Below are positions 31,411 through 37,995 of a stretch of DNA of 64,000 bases, piece by piece. Origin of the DNA: a virus; the IMG/VR virus record IMGVR_UViG_3300022756_000004, positions 1 to 64,000 of that record. One strand, written 5' to 3'. Position 1 is the first letter of the stretch; each line of letters opens with the position of its first letter. Position numbers and translations under genes: made by a program. A model generated the notes under the pieces. It had not been told where the DNA came from, searched no databases, and saw only the letters and a list, made by a program, of their open reading frames with translations.

Positions 31411-31826
31411 GCCCGGAAGAGGCGAAGCTACAGGAGGCTATCGAAGCAGTTGGTAAGTTGGGCGCTTCGGTGGATGAACTTGCTCAACGAGCCAATGTCA
31501 ACCGGGACAACATCAAGAGAGGAGAGGTAAGAGATCGCTGGTTGGCTGCTAGCGTTGCCCTGGACATTATCCTTTCGCTTGCTTTGATATTCGCTGGATA
31601 TTTCATTGATAGCAATCAGAACGAGATCGGCAAGATCCAGCAGAGCCAACAAGAACTCACGGAAGTAAATCGTAGCAATCAATGCGCGATGGTGAACATG
31701 TTTCTTTCTTATTCCACAACGGTTCAGAGATCTACTACTCTGACGGAGGAAGAGAAGAATCAGCGGCTTCAGGCATACGCGGTCATCCAAAAGATCCACG
31801 ATGATCTGAAGTGCGCTAACGAGTAG
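31407..31826 (+). CDS. membrane protein with TM and coiled coils, end of lysis cassette
   Basis: 139 aa, ATGA overlap. N-terminal coiled coil (about 1-40), one TM (WLAASVALDIILSLALIFAGYF, given here as LAASVALDIILSLALIFAG, about 46-65), then a predicted outside helix region with one Cys pair C92...C136. More AT-rich than its neighbours. Not recognised. The stop codon overlaps the first unit of the hairpin repeat array. Confidence 0.6.
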   Translation: MSPEEAKLQEAIEAVGKLGASVDELAQRANVNRDNIKRGEVRDRWLAASVALDIILSLALIFAGYFIDSNQNEIGKIQQSQQELTEVNRSNQCAMVNMFLSYSTTVQRSTTLTEEEKNQRLQAYAVIQKIHDDLKCANE

Positions 31827-32056
31827 GGTTCTATCCCTCCCTAAGAAGAACCCCCTTCAGAATCAGCGCCTGCTCGTAGGGCTATGCGTCCGGGGTTCGT
31901 TCCCTCCCTCTATTAGAACCCCCTTCATTTTTCTGTGCGAGGGGGTTCGTTCGTATATGCGGGGTTCATTCCCTCCCTATTAAGAACCCCCTTCAATTTC
32001 GGCGCGCTCGTACGCGGGGTTCGATCCCTCCTATTAAAGAACCCTCCCTTCAAAGA
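31826..32056 (+). repeat. tandem array of four hairpin-forming repeats
   Basis: Four imperfect copies begin at 31826, 31892, 31961 and 32016 (spacing 66, 69, 55). Each has GGGGTTC, two variable bases, TCCCTCC, a short A/T-rich part, GAACCCCCTTCA; the ends pair (for example 31892-31898 with 31916-31922; 31961-31967 with 31984-31990; 32016-32022 with 32039-32044). The spacers also share GCGC and CTCGTA elements. Copy 2 is followed by ATTTTT. It divides the late structural/lysis block from the next genes. Most likely serial terminators or a structured RNA; not CRISPR. Confidence 0.75.
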
Positions 32057-32292
32057 TCAAGATCTGCGCGCTCGCAGGGCTGCGTGTTAAAACCTTTCGT
32101 ATTGCTGCGTGTTTGCTCCGCGCGCGCCCACTGTTCTCCGCGCTCGCGCGCGCCCGTTCCCCTATACCCTTACGGGGCGGGTACGGGGTGGCCAAAAGGC
32201 CCCCTACCAGGCAAGTTAGGCAAAATCCCGGCTTGTACGTAATGTTTTGGGCAGCACCACAACCCACCACAACCACAGCAAGGGGCAAGGCA
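32057..32292 (+). other. GC-rich intergenic stretch
   Basis: No supported gene. It contains runs of GCGC alternation (CGCGCGCGCCC twice, around 32117-32155), and short inverted repeats CCCC/GGGG around 32158-32180 and GGCC-AAAA-GGCC at about 32192-32201. An in-frame ATG at 32239 could extend the next gene N-terminally but lacks a ribosome-binding site. Confidence 0.4.
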
Positions 32293-32622
32293 ATGGCAAC
32301 CACACACAGCGGCAGCGGGCAACGCAAGGTCCGGGTAACGGCTCCCAGCGGGGGCTCTGCCCGCAAGGGCAACCGCTACACCATGGGCACGGGTCTGTCC
32401 CAAGCAACGCAAGCCCTTTGGGCTACCCCTAGCCCTTACCAGGTCCCCGGCAACCCCTTTGCCCCCGGCATACCCAGCTTGGCCACACGCAACAAAATTG
32501 CGGACAGGGCTATGGCTGGATTGGGCTCCACGGCACCCGCCAAGGGTGGGCACTGGGGCAAGGTCTGTCCGGCCTGCGGCTTGCAGCGTAGCCGTACCAA
32601 CCTTTGCGGCTGCAACTCCTAA
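32293..32622 (+). CDS. Gly/Thr/Pro-rich protein with C-terminal zinc knuckle
   Basis: 109 aa from ATG 32293, with AAGGGGCAAGG eight bases upstream. The body is low-complexity (MATTHSGSGQRKVRVTAPSG; NPFAPGIPSLATRNK) and the C-terminus has C-P-A-C ... C-G-C (VCPACGLQRSRTNLCGCNS), a zinc-binding knuckle. Codon choice (many CCC, ACC, GGC) differs from neighbouring genes, suggesting foreign origin or strong expression. Function unknown. Confidence 0.55.
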   Translation: MATTHSGSGQRKVRVTAPSGGSARKGNRYTMGTGLSQATQALWATPSPYQVPGNPFAPGIPSLATRNKIADRAMAGLGSTAPAKGGHWGKVCPACGLQRSRTNLCGCNS

Positions 32623-32626
32623 GCAC

Positions 32627-32747
32627 GCCGGTAGTGTGTGGGGCACCCTACGGGGTTCCCCGCGCAGTGCTTACGCGCTACGTGGTCCAATCCTGGCCAC
32701 ACCCTTGCCCTTACAGGGCAAGGTTCCACCACAGTTAGGGTACAATC
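32627..32747 (+). repeat. duplicated 5' leader, copy A (with candidate leaderless promoter)
   Basis: Shares with 33008-33087: GCCGGTAG, a GC-rich hairpin block around CACCC/GGGGT, the string GTGCTTACGC, TCCAATC, and CCACCACAGTTAGGGT followed by six bases and ATG. Copy A has an extra ~40 nt containing a 9-bp hairpin CCTTGCCCT/AGGGCAAGG (32703-32711 with 32715-32723). TAGGGT (32736-32741) is six bases before ATG 32748 and there is no ribosome-binding site. Confidence 0.65.
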
Positions 32748-33008
32748 ATGCCTTCGCTTCGCAAGCGGCTGGCGTACGGGGTTCTCAGCGCTATCGCTGC
32801 CCCCGCCGCTGGTCTCCTCGTCACCTGGCTCAGGGGTCTCCCCTGGTATCGCATCGGTCAGCTCCTGCGGCACGGTCCGGCTACGCCGTGGCAGCGCCGT
32901 ACGGTTCGCCGCCTCAGCAATGGGCTTCAGCCCGGCGGTGTCTACGCGCCCTGGTGGGGTACCTACCCCGATGCTCAGCGCGAGATCTCTCGCCTTCGCA
33001 ACCGGTAG
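32748..33008 (+). CDS. small basic protein with hydrophobic N-terminus
   Basis: 86 aa from ATG 32748. Residues about 9-30 (AYGVLSAIAAPAAGLLVTW) form one hydrophobic segment, followed by an Arg/Trp-rich part (WQRRTVRRLSNGLQPGG). Could be a small membrane protein. Start is fixed by the duplicated leader, which ends in the same six bases plus ATG before the next gene. Not recognised. Confidence 0.55.
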   Translation: MPSLRKRLAYGVLSAIAAPAAGLLVTWLRGLPWYRIGQLLRHGPATPWQRRTVRRLSNGLQPGGVYAPWWGTYPDAQREISRLRNR

Positions 33009-33087
33009 CCGGTAGCGCATGGTGCACCCCTCGCGGGGTGCTCCGTGCGGTGCTTACGCACCAATCCACCACAGTTAGGGTCCAATC
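33008..33087 (+). repeat. duplicated 5' leader, copy B (with candidate leaderless promoter)
   Basis: Second copy of the 32627 leader. It includes a perfect hairpin GCACCCC-TCGC-GGGGTGC (33023-33040 region), GTGCTTACGC, then CCACCACAGTTAGGGT and ATG 33088. TAGGGT occupies 33076-33081, six bases before the ATG. Confidence 0.65.
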
Positions 33088-33471
33088 ATGGGAGACCTGT
33101 CTCAACTCCGCATGGGCATGTGCAACGACTATGGCCTCTGGGAGTACTACACGCATACCTACGAGCCCGCCGAGAAGATTCCTGAGGATCATCCTCTGGA
33201 TGGCCTGCTGTCCGAGTTGGGCGAGGTCCCCGGCGGGTACTACGCGCAGAACTGCGAGAATTGCGGGGTTCAGCCCTACGATGTCCGCATCTACGGCACC
33301 TACAACTACGAGGACCGGGAGTGCACTCAGCCCGTAGGAGACAGCGCCCTGTCTTACTGCGAGCCCTGCCTGGTCCAGCAGATCATCGGTACCTACCGCT
33401 CCCAGGTATGGCACGACGATGTTCAGATCTGCTGGTACGTGGCGGAGGCTAAGCCTCACCCGTACGTCTAA
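33088..33471 (+). CDS. zinc-ribbon-like acidic protein
   Basis: 127 aa. Two Cys pairs form a probable zinc site: C-x2-C in NCENCGVQ (about residues 56-59) and C-x2-C in YCEPCLVQ (about 91-94), with a Tyr-rich loop between (IYGTYNYEDRECTQP). N-terminal half is acidic with Tyr and Glu. Shares its leader with the upstream gene, so the two are probably co-regulated. Family not recognised. Confidence 0.6.
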   Translation: MGDLSQLRMGMCNDYGLWEYYTHTYEPAEKIPEDHPLDGLLSELGEVPGGYYAQNCENCGVQPYDVRIYGTYNYEDRECTQPVGDSALSYCEPCLVQQIIGTYRSQVWHDDVQICWYVAEAKPHPYV

Positions 33472-33547
33472 GCCCTGGTGGAGTGATCTGACCTTACGGT
33501 CACTCCACCAGTCACCACCTCCGTACCTTGCGATTTGCGCTGGGTAT

Positions 33548-33582
33548 GGTACAGTTCAATCTGTACCGGGCGGCACCGGTAC
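33548..33582 (+). promoter_or_regulatory. candidate promoter (GGTACAGT) with 5'-UTR hairpin
   Basis: GGTACAGT (33548-33555) in the string GGGTATGGTACAGT, which is repeated exactly at 36762-36775. The start of the transcript would carry a perfect 7-bp hairpin GTACCGG/CCGGTAC (33563-33569, 33576-33582), then GAGAGGA and ATG 33601. Confidence 0.5.
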
Positions 33583-33600
33583 ACGACGAGAGGAAATACC

Positions 33601-34074
33601 ATGACCACTTCCGAGAAGTCCAACATGGACCTCGAATTGGAGCGTATGCTCGCGGGTGACATCGTCGACGAGTCCGACAAGGACTGGACGTATCTCCTGG
33701 ACAAATCTCCGCAGTCCAACCACCAGCTCTTCGCCAAGATCATGCGCGAGAAGCTGGGCAACGAGGCCGTGGACAATGCGTCTCCGGAGCAGATGATCTA
33801 CTGGCTCCTCGCCATGCACCGCTGGATGCAGAAGACCCAGGCCAACCGCGACCGTACCGAGTTCCACGGGCGCACGGTGGGCTCGGTCCTGAAAGGCTCC
33901 GCCACCTTGGCGGAGCGGCTGGCTCCGCGTGACCAGGACGAGGTCCTGGTGACCCCGGTCCCGCTGGCCATCGGCGAGCCGGTCAAGCCCAAGCGGGCGG
34001 CTCGCAAGCCGCGCACTCCGCGCGCTAAGGTCCAGGCTCCCAAGGTGGATGCGCCCGAGGCCATCTCCGCGTGA
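33601..34074 (+). CDS. acidic/helical protein with basic Ala-Pro-rich tail
   Basis: 157 aa from ATG 33601 with GAGAGGAA upstream; earlier in-frame ATG 33535 lies before the promoter. N-terminal half is acidic and helical (MDLELERMLAGDIVDESDKD); the C-terminal 45 residues are Lys/Arg/Pro/Ala (KPKRAARKPRTPRAKVQAPK), a likely nucleic-acid-binding tail. GC-rich preferred codons and own promoter suggest high expression. Function unknown. Confidence 0.6.
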   Translation: MTTSEKSNMDLELERMLAGDIVDESDKDWTYLLDKSPQSNHQLFAKIMREKLGNEAVDNASPEQMIYWLLAMHRWMQKTQANRDRTEFHGRTVGSVLKGSATLAERLAPRDQDEVLVTPVPLAIGEPVKPKRAARKPRTPRAKVQAPKVDAPEAISA

Positions 34075-34078
34075 TCCA

Positions 34079-34307
34079 AGAAAGGATTCTTGCCGGGGCT
34101 CTAGGTCTACGACCTAGGGTCTCGGGAGGGAGACCTCACATTTCCCCCTGTGGTGGAGGGTGAATACCCTCCCCGGCTGATCATTGGCGATTAGGTCGGG
34201 GAGGGGTTTGACTTCCCACCCGCGAGCTGGACAGCGAAGTCCCTTGGCGAACAGCGTAGTTCGTAGCCGCCCCCTAACTCAAAAGGCGAAACACAGAAAG
34301 GACGAGA
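34079..34307 (+). other. structured 5' leader with three consecutive hairpins
   Basis: No ORF. Perfect stems: CTAGGTC-TAC-GACCTAG (34101-34117), GGTCTC-GGGAGG-GAGACC (34118-34135), GGAGGGT-GAAT-ACCCTCC (34155-34172). The first two are adjacent and flanked by GGGG (34095-34098) and CCCCC (34144-34148), so a three-way junction can be drawn. A looser GGGGAGG/CTTCCC pairing follows. It precedes the gene at 34308. Candidate cis-regulatory or stable RNA. Confidence 0.5.
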
Positions 34308-34559
34308 ATGGCGTTCCCCTGCAAGGCGAAGAACCTCAAGCCCAACGACGAGATCAACTTGGGCAAGACCCGATGGATCCACTCTGAAGACGGACCCCGA
34401 CCTCCGGTCACTGGCTGGGCGGTGGTCATGGGCATCTCGCGCAACGAAGGAAACGAGCGCGATGGTAAGCTAGACATCGGCGTGAAGTTCGGCGAGGACG
34501 AGTACATTCGGTTCTCCGTGGACCACGACCAGTACTTCCAGACGAAGCGGGAGAAGTGA
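34308..34559 (+). CDS. small protein of unknown function
   Basis: 83 aa, GAAAGGACGAG before the ATG. Compact alpha/beta look with a beta-rich second half (GKLDIGVKFGEDEYIRFSVD). It starts a long run of overlapping small genes up to 43027. No motif recognised; the long structured leader upstream suggests regulation at RNA level. Confidence 0.6.
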   Translation: MAFPCKAKNLKPNDEINLGKTRWIHSEDGPRPPVTGWAVVMGISRNEGNERDGKLDIGVKFGEDEYIRFSVDHDQYFQTKREK

Positions 34560-34633
34560 TGGACTTCGAGGCAATGACTCCGGAGGAGTTCGAAGCATAC
34601 TTCGGCATGGCAGATTTCCGGGGGAAGCTGTGA
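34559..34633 (+). CDS. 24-aa acidic micro-protein
   Basis: TGATG start at 34559, stop 34631-34633 overlapping the next GTG as GTGA. Sequence is MDFEAMTPEEFEAYFGMADF plus four residues, an acidic amphipathic helix. Coupling on both sides supports translation. Possibly only a coupling peptide. Confidence 0.4.
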   Translation: MDFEAMTPEEFEAYFGMADFRGKL

Positions 34634-35049
34634 ACATGGCAGAGCTCAAGGACGTCGAGTTCAAGGACCAGCATATGCTCGTGAGGCACGCGATCCGAGC
34701 GTGGCTTCCGGCCATCAACAAGGAGTCCAATCCCCGGCTGATGAATGCCTCCCTCACGGGAGACTACCTCTGGAACGAGGAGCATCAGCATGGCTGGGTC
34801 GGAGTCTGCCTGGACTGGCACGGCACGGCCGAGGTCCATCAGGTTCTCATAGAAGGCGGCGAGATCGTGGCCGCTTTGCCCATGGAAGAATGCTCCGGGG
34901 ACTATCAGGAGTACGTGTTCATGCGCGTCTTCGGAGAGCTGGCGGAGTTTGACGCCATGACGAAGTCAACAGATCCGATCGCGATGTACGGTCTCCGCCA
35001 AGCGGCTGATTTGGAAGCGATTCACGGATATTACGAGGAGAACAACTAA
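34630..35049 (+). CDS. conserved-looking small protein
   Basis: 139 aa from GTG 34630 (GTGA overlap; ATG 34636 is an alternative). Alpha/beta appearance with acidic patches (WNEEHQHGWVGVCLDWHGTA). Not recognised. Overlaps the next start by one base (TAATG). Confidence 0.55.
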   Translation: MNMAELKDVEFKDQHMLVRHAIRAWLPAINKESNPRLMNASLTGDYLWNEEHQHGWVGVCLDWHGTAEVHQVLIEGGEIVAALPMEECSGDYQEYVFMRVFGELAEFDAMTKSTDPIAMYGLRQAADLEAIHGYYEENN

Positions 35050-35267
35050 TGCCTTGGCTGTTCCGGCCGAGGATCGGTCCATGGGTGTTCGTGAAGCGTG
35101 CTTCGCGTACCCCGGTGGGAGCGGTTCTGCCGTTCTCGGTCATCGGACTTATCGTGGTGGCGTTCGTCATGCTGCCTGCTATCCCGGTGGCCGCGACGAT
35201 AATCGCGATGGTAATCTGGCTGGGAGTTTTCTTCTGGTCCATACGAAAGGTCACGAAGTGGCATTGA
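35049..35267 (+). CDS. small membrane protein
   Basis: 72 aa, TAATG start. Positively charged N-terminus, then two closely spaced hydrophobic segments (FSVIGLIVVAFVMLPAIPV at about 29-47, ATIIAMVIWLGVFFW at about 49-63), basic C-terminus. Likely inner-membrane hairpin. Such small early membrane proteins may alter host envelope functions or block superinfection; not shown. Confidence 0.6.
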   Translation: MPWLFRPRIGPWVFVKRASRTPVGAVLPFSVIGLIVVAFVMLPAIPVAATIIAMVIWLGVFFWSIRKVTKWH

Positions 35268-35686
35268 AACTGAAGATGAACGTAGACGTACCGGAGAATC
35301 TCCTCTCGGAGATCCTCGTCACCGCATTCGACGGCGACGGCGCGGGCTCCCGCTTCTGGTCCGAACCGCATCCCAATGACGACGATGACGACTGGATCAT
35401 CACGGACCCGTTCGACGACAGGAAGGATCCCGCCTGGAAGGGCGTACGCATCCGCCACGTCGAGCAGGACGAGGACGACGCGACCTTCTGGACCGTCGAC
35501 TGGAACACCCTGGTCACGGGGATGCAGAATATCCTGGACGGAGACTTCTCCGGACATCAGGGTCTTCGCAAGCTCCAGGGCTACATCCAGGAAGCCGTCA
35601 TCGAAGATGACGGAGGGCAGCTGGACACGAACGCCGTGGACACCATCGTCCAGTTCGGCCTCTTCGGAAACGAGCAGTACTCATGA
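35258..35686 (+). CDS. acidic small protein of a phage hypothetical family
   Basis: 142 aa from GTG 35258, inside the end of the previous gene (10-nt overlap). Asp-rich segment EPHPNDDDDDWIITDPFDD, then VDWNTLVTGMQNILDGDF and a C-terminal TIVQFGLFGNEQY. I recall similar short phage and plasmid proteins with the same TxVQxxLFGxxxY ending, all of unknown function. Start chosen because the longer ORF upstream is the shadow of the membrane gene. Confidence 0.6.
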   Translation: MALKLKMNVDVPENLLSEILVTAFDGDGAGSRFWSEPHPNDDDDDWIITDPFDDRKDPAWKGVRIRHVEQDEDDATFWTVDWNTLVTGMQNILDGDFSGHQGLRKLQGYIQEAVIEDDGGQLDTNAVDTIVQFGLFGNEQYS

Positions 35687-35922
35687 ACGTCAATCTGACG
35701 AACAGCGGAATCCACGCTGAGATTCAGGGCGCTCGAGAGATCACGCAGAAGGCCGTGCCTGATGCGGAGCTGAAGCGAGTCATCCTCATCGAGTCTCCGG
35801 ACTTCCTCGGCCTCGGGGTGTACGAGGTGTGGTTCTCCACGAATCACGACACCATGGTTCACGTGACGGTGGAAGGCCAGCTCGTCGCGGTGGACCTTCC
35901 GTATGAGGAGGAGCATTTGTGA
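35683..35922 (+). CDS. small protein of unknown function
   Basis: 79 aa, ATGA overlap. Beta-rich with amphipathic segments (KRVILIESPDFLGLGVYEVW). Ends in GTGA overlap with the next gene. Not recognised. Confidence 0.55.
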   Translation: MNVNLTNSGIHAEIQGAREITQKAVPDAELKRVILIESPDFLGLGVYEVWFSTNHDTMVHVTVEGQLVAVDLPYEEEHL

Positions 35923-36098
35923 CCGGCGAAGACAGCCACCTGGAAGCCGCGTACGAAGATGCCAACGGGGATCCGCACGGCATCGGCTCGCCCGAATGGG
36001 AGGAGCAAGACGTCGAGGAAGAGACTCGAGAATGCCGCGTCTGCGGAGCTATTGAGGAGGTGGAGATCTGTGAGTGCCCCGAAGGACCTCGCTACTGA
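35919..36098 (+). CDS. 59-aa acidic protein with CxxC...CxC
   Basis: GTG 35919 to TGA 36098. Acidic N-terminus (EDSHLEAAYEDANGDPHG) and a C-terminal zinc-type cluster CRVCGAIEEVEICECP. The next gene starts inside it. One of a group of tiny Cys-rich proteins in this arm. Confidence 0.5.
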   Translation: MTGEDSHLEAAYEDANGDPHGIGSPEWEEQDVEEETRECRVCGAIEEVEICECPEGPRY

Positions 36099-36228
36099 AG
36101 AAGACCCCTGTGACCTCTGCGGCGAGGATATCGACGGAAATTCCGGCCTCTTCTGGGACCCGGAGAAGTTGAAAGCTGTGTTCGCACACGACCAGTGCGG
36201 CATCGATGCGGGCTTGAACCCCGCCTGA
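36070..36228 (+). CDS. 52-aa zinc-finger-like protein
   Basis: GTG 36070, chosen because GAGGAGGTGGAG is just upstream; overlaps the previous gene by 29 nt. CDLCGEDIDGNSGLFWDP and AHDQCG give C-x2-C ... H-x2-C, a treble-clef-like zinc site. Function unknown. Confidence 0.5.
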   Translation: MSAPKDLATEEDPCDLCGEDIDGNSGLFWDPEKLKAVFAHDQCGIDAGLNPA

Positions 36229-36240
36229 AAGGAAACACAA

Positions 36241-36600
36241 GTGAAGAAGTACATCGCAGCCGGTTTGATCAGCATCGCGGCCACCCTGGGCATAGCCGGT
36301 ACCGCTCAAGCGGGCACGCCCGAACAGAACAACGCAGCCATGAGTGAGTTCAGCTCCACGGTCGGCGTTGCCACGACCACCGGCGGTCTCGTAGGCACGG
36401 GCATCGGGTTCATCCTGGGCTGTGCCGTGGGTGGAGTCGTGACCAGCCCGACCGTGGTGTTCATCCCGTTGGGATGCCTCACCGGCGGAGCGACCTTCGC
36501 GGCGGCTGGCGGAGTCCTCGGCACTTTGATCGTGGGCGGACCGACCGCCGTGATCAAGGGTGTCCAGATGGCCTCGGTGCTGCTGACTCCGGCAGCATGA
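36241..36600 (+). CDS. secreted Gly-rich protein with signal peptide
   Basis: 119 aa from GTG 36241 with AAAGGAAAC upstream. Clear signal peptide: MKKY, hydrophobic IAAGLISIAATLGIAGTAQA with an Ala-x-Ala cleavage site near residue 23-25. The mature part has Gly-zipper-like hydrophobic stretches and two Cys (C60, C80) that could form a disulfide. Exported small proteins like this occur in many actinophages and their hosts; role unknown, perhaps envelope exclusion. Confidence 0.65.
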   Translation: MKKYIAAGLISIAATLGIAGTAQAGTPEQNNAAMSEFSSTVGVATTTGGLVGTGIGFILGCAVGGVVTSPTVVFIPLGCLTGGATFAAAGGVLGTLIVGGPTAVIKGVQMASVLLTPAA

Positions 36601-36740
36601 CCACCTATCGCATCACGCTTCGAGAACTTGTTCAGGACAAAGCCCTCTGGAAGACGAAGCGTGAGTGGAATCTTCAGGCCGAGAGTGAGCAAGAAGCGAT
36701 GCAAAAGGCCGTAGATGGAATGAAGGGAAAAAACACCTAG
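36597..36740 (+). CDS. 47-aa protein
   Basis: ATGA overlap with the secreted protein gene. MTTYRITLRELVQDKALWKT then charged helix (ESEQEAMQKAVDGMKGK). The pattern resembles small phage proteins with a short beta-strand and helix of unknown function. Confidence 0.5.
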   Translation: MTTYRITLRELVQDKALWKTKREWNLQAESEQEAMQKAVDGMKGKNT

Positions 36741-36767
36741 TCGCCATTGCCCGCGATGGGCGGGTAT

Positions 36768-36775
36768 GGTACAGT
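36768..36775 (+). promoter_or_regulatory. candidate promoter (GGTACAGT)
   Basis: The 14-nt string GGGTATGGTACAGT (36762-36775) is identical to that at 33542-33555. Here it is 31 nt before ATG 36807. Both have a TTGC about 12 nt upstream of TATGGT, which is too close for a normal -35. Confidence 0.5.
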
Positions 36776-36806
36776 GATCAAGCGGCCCAGACGAAAGGCA
36801 AAATCG

Positions 36807-37559
36807 ATGCCGAGCATCACTTGTGGCTCATGCCACAGCACCCACTCGTCCATCCAGGCGGTTCGGGATTGCTACAACTTCAAGGAGCCCGAACCGGCTC
36901 CGTATCTCGACTACGAGCACAAGCCTTCCGGAGAGAAGTACGGCGATGAGACGCCGGACCATCTCAAGGAGGCTGACGAGCTCGCCAAGCTGTATCCGCG
37001 CAAGACTGTGGACCCCAGCGAGCGCGTCTACCTGAGCGTTCCCTACGAGGACAAGGACAAGGCTAAGCCTCTCGGGGCTCGATGGGATAAGGGCGCGAAG
37101 CTCTGGTGGGTCTCCCAGGAAGACTGGGATAAGCACGCCGACGACCTCCGCCAGTGGAAGCCGGAACCGATCGCAGTTCGCAAGGTTGGAGAGCCGAAGC
37201 GGCCTGCGGCAGAAGTGAAGGCTCTGAGCTTCACCCCGGAGCAACTCCCTGGCGGATACTATGCTCTTCTCAACGAAGAGAATGCGTGGAAGTTCTACCG
37301 AGTTTCCTGGGGAAAGGAGGGAGGTCGATGGGAAGGTCGGGCGTTCTTGGAGGTGCAGGCTAGCGACGATCTCCACAAGATCTCCAATCCGCATACGCGC
37401 AACGCGATCTTCGCTCGTATAGCCGAGGATCCCAGGGAGGCTGCCCTCCAGTACGGCCATCAGGTTGGTCAGTGCTCGCGGTGCAATCGCACACTGACCG
37501 ATGAGCAGAGCATTGCAGATGGAATCGGCCCCGTCTGCAAGGAGAAGGCGGGATGGTAA
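36807..37559 (+). CDS. DUF5710-like protein with zinc-binding ends
   Basis: 250 aa from ATG 36807, ACGAAAGGC upstream. N-terminal CGSCHSTHSS zinc pair; residues about 72-105 (YLSVPYEDKDKAKPLGARWD, KLWWVSQED) match the DUF5710 pattern found beside TraC-like primases and toprim proteins; C-terminal CSRCNRTLTDEQSIADGIGP then VC fits the DUF6011-type zinc knuckle. Likely nucleic-acid-binding. The same GARWxxxxKxWxxP idea recurs at the N-terminus of the helicase at 40792. Confidence 0.7.
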   Translation: MPSITCGSCHSTHSSIQAVRDCYNFKEPEPAPYLDYEHKPSGEKYGDETPDHLKEADELAKLYPRKTVDPSERVYLSVPYEDKDKAKPLGARWDKGAKLWWVSQEDWDKHADDLRQWKPEPIAVRKVGEPKRPAAEVKALSFTPEQLPGGYYALLNEENAWKFYRVSWGKEGGRWEGRAFLEVQASDDLHKISNPHTRNAIFARIAEDPREAALQYGHQVGQCSRCNRTLTDEQSIADGIGPVCKEKAGW

Positions 37560-37774
37560 TGTACAGCTCTCGCTGCGAGAATTGCAGCAAGGACATCTAC
37601 ATTCTTCGATGGGCTACCAAGATCGCTGTCCGGATGGGGAAGAATAAAGGCAAGGAAGTCAAGATCCCGATCTGGCGACATCGGGTACAGGTAGCTCCGG
37701 GAGCCCTCTGCGGAGAGGGCCTCAACATGAATCTCACCGCAACACCGCCACCAGGAGAGGAATTCAAGGAATGA
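37559..37774 (+). CDS. 71-aa Cys-containing protein
   Basis: TAATG start at 37559 (an ATG at 37553 is in frame but inside the upstream gene). CENCSKDIYILRWATKIAVR with one C-x2-C and a third Cys later (GALCGEG). Possible single zinc site. Unknown function. Confidence 0.5.
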   Translation: MYSSRCENCSKDIYILRWATKIAVRMGKNKGKEVKIPIWRHRVQVAPGALCGEGLNMNLTATPPPGEEFKE

Positions 37775-37995
37775 CGCTGGATGGGGACGCCAAGCGAAAT
37801 GAAGTGAACTGGGCAAGGAATCATGCCCGGACCTGGGCGGAGAATAACGGCCTCGAAGACGACGAGGCGGATGGCTTCGCTGAGTACTTCAAGGACGGGT
37901 GGCTTCTCCATCTGGAAAAGAACGCGGACGAGGTGGACCGCGCTCTACAAAAGGTGTACGAATCGTACCGAGAGGAAAAGGCAAGTGGTCGCTAA
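37771..37995 (+). CDS. small acidic helical protein
   Basis: 74 aa, ATGA overlap. MTLDGDAKRNEVNWARNHAR then acidic helices, ending KVYESYREEKASGR. Small and soluble; not recognised. The next gene starts inside its end. Confidence 0.5.
   Translation: MTLDGDAKRNEVNWARNHARTWAENNGLEDDEADGFAEYFKDGWLLHLEKNADEVDRALQKVYESYREEKASGR

Noticed and set aside
29660-31826. Lysin B, integrase or immunity repressor nearby
   Set aside because: I looked for a Ser-hydrolase GxSxG lysin B, tyrosine/serine recombinase signatures and HTH repressors and saw none in this window.
31826-32056. Possible CRISPR array
   Set aside because: Only four copies with unequal 55-69-nt spacing, and the spacers themselves are similar to each other; no cas1/cas2 nearby (the Cas4-like nuclease is far away and of phage recombination type).
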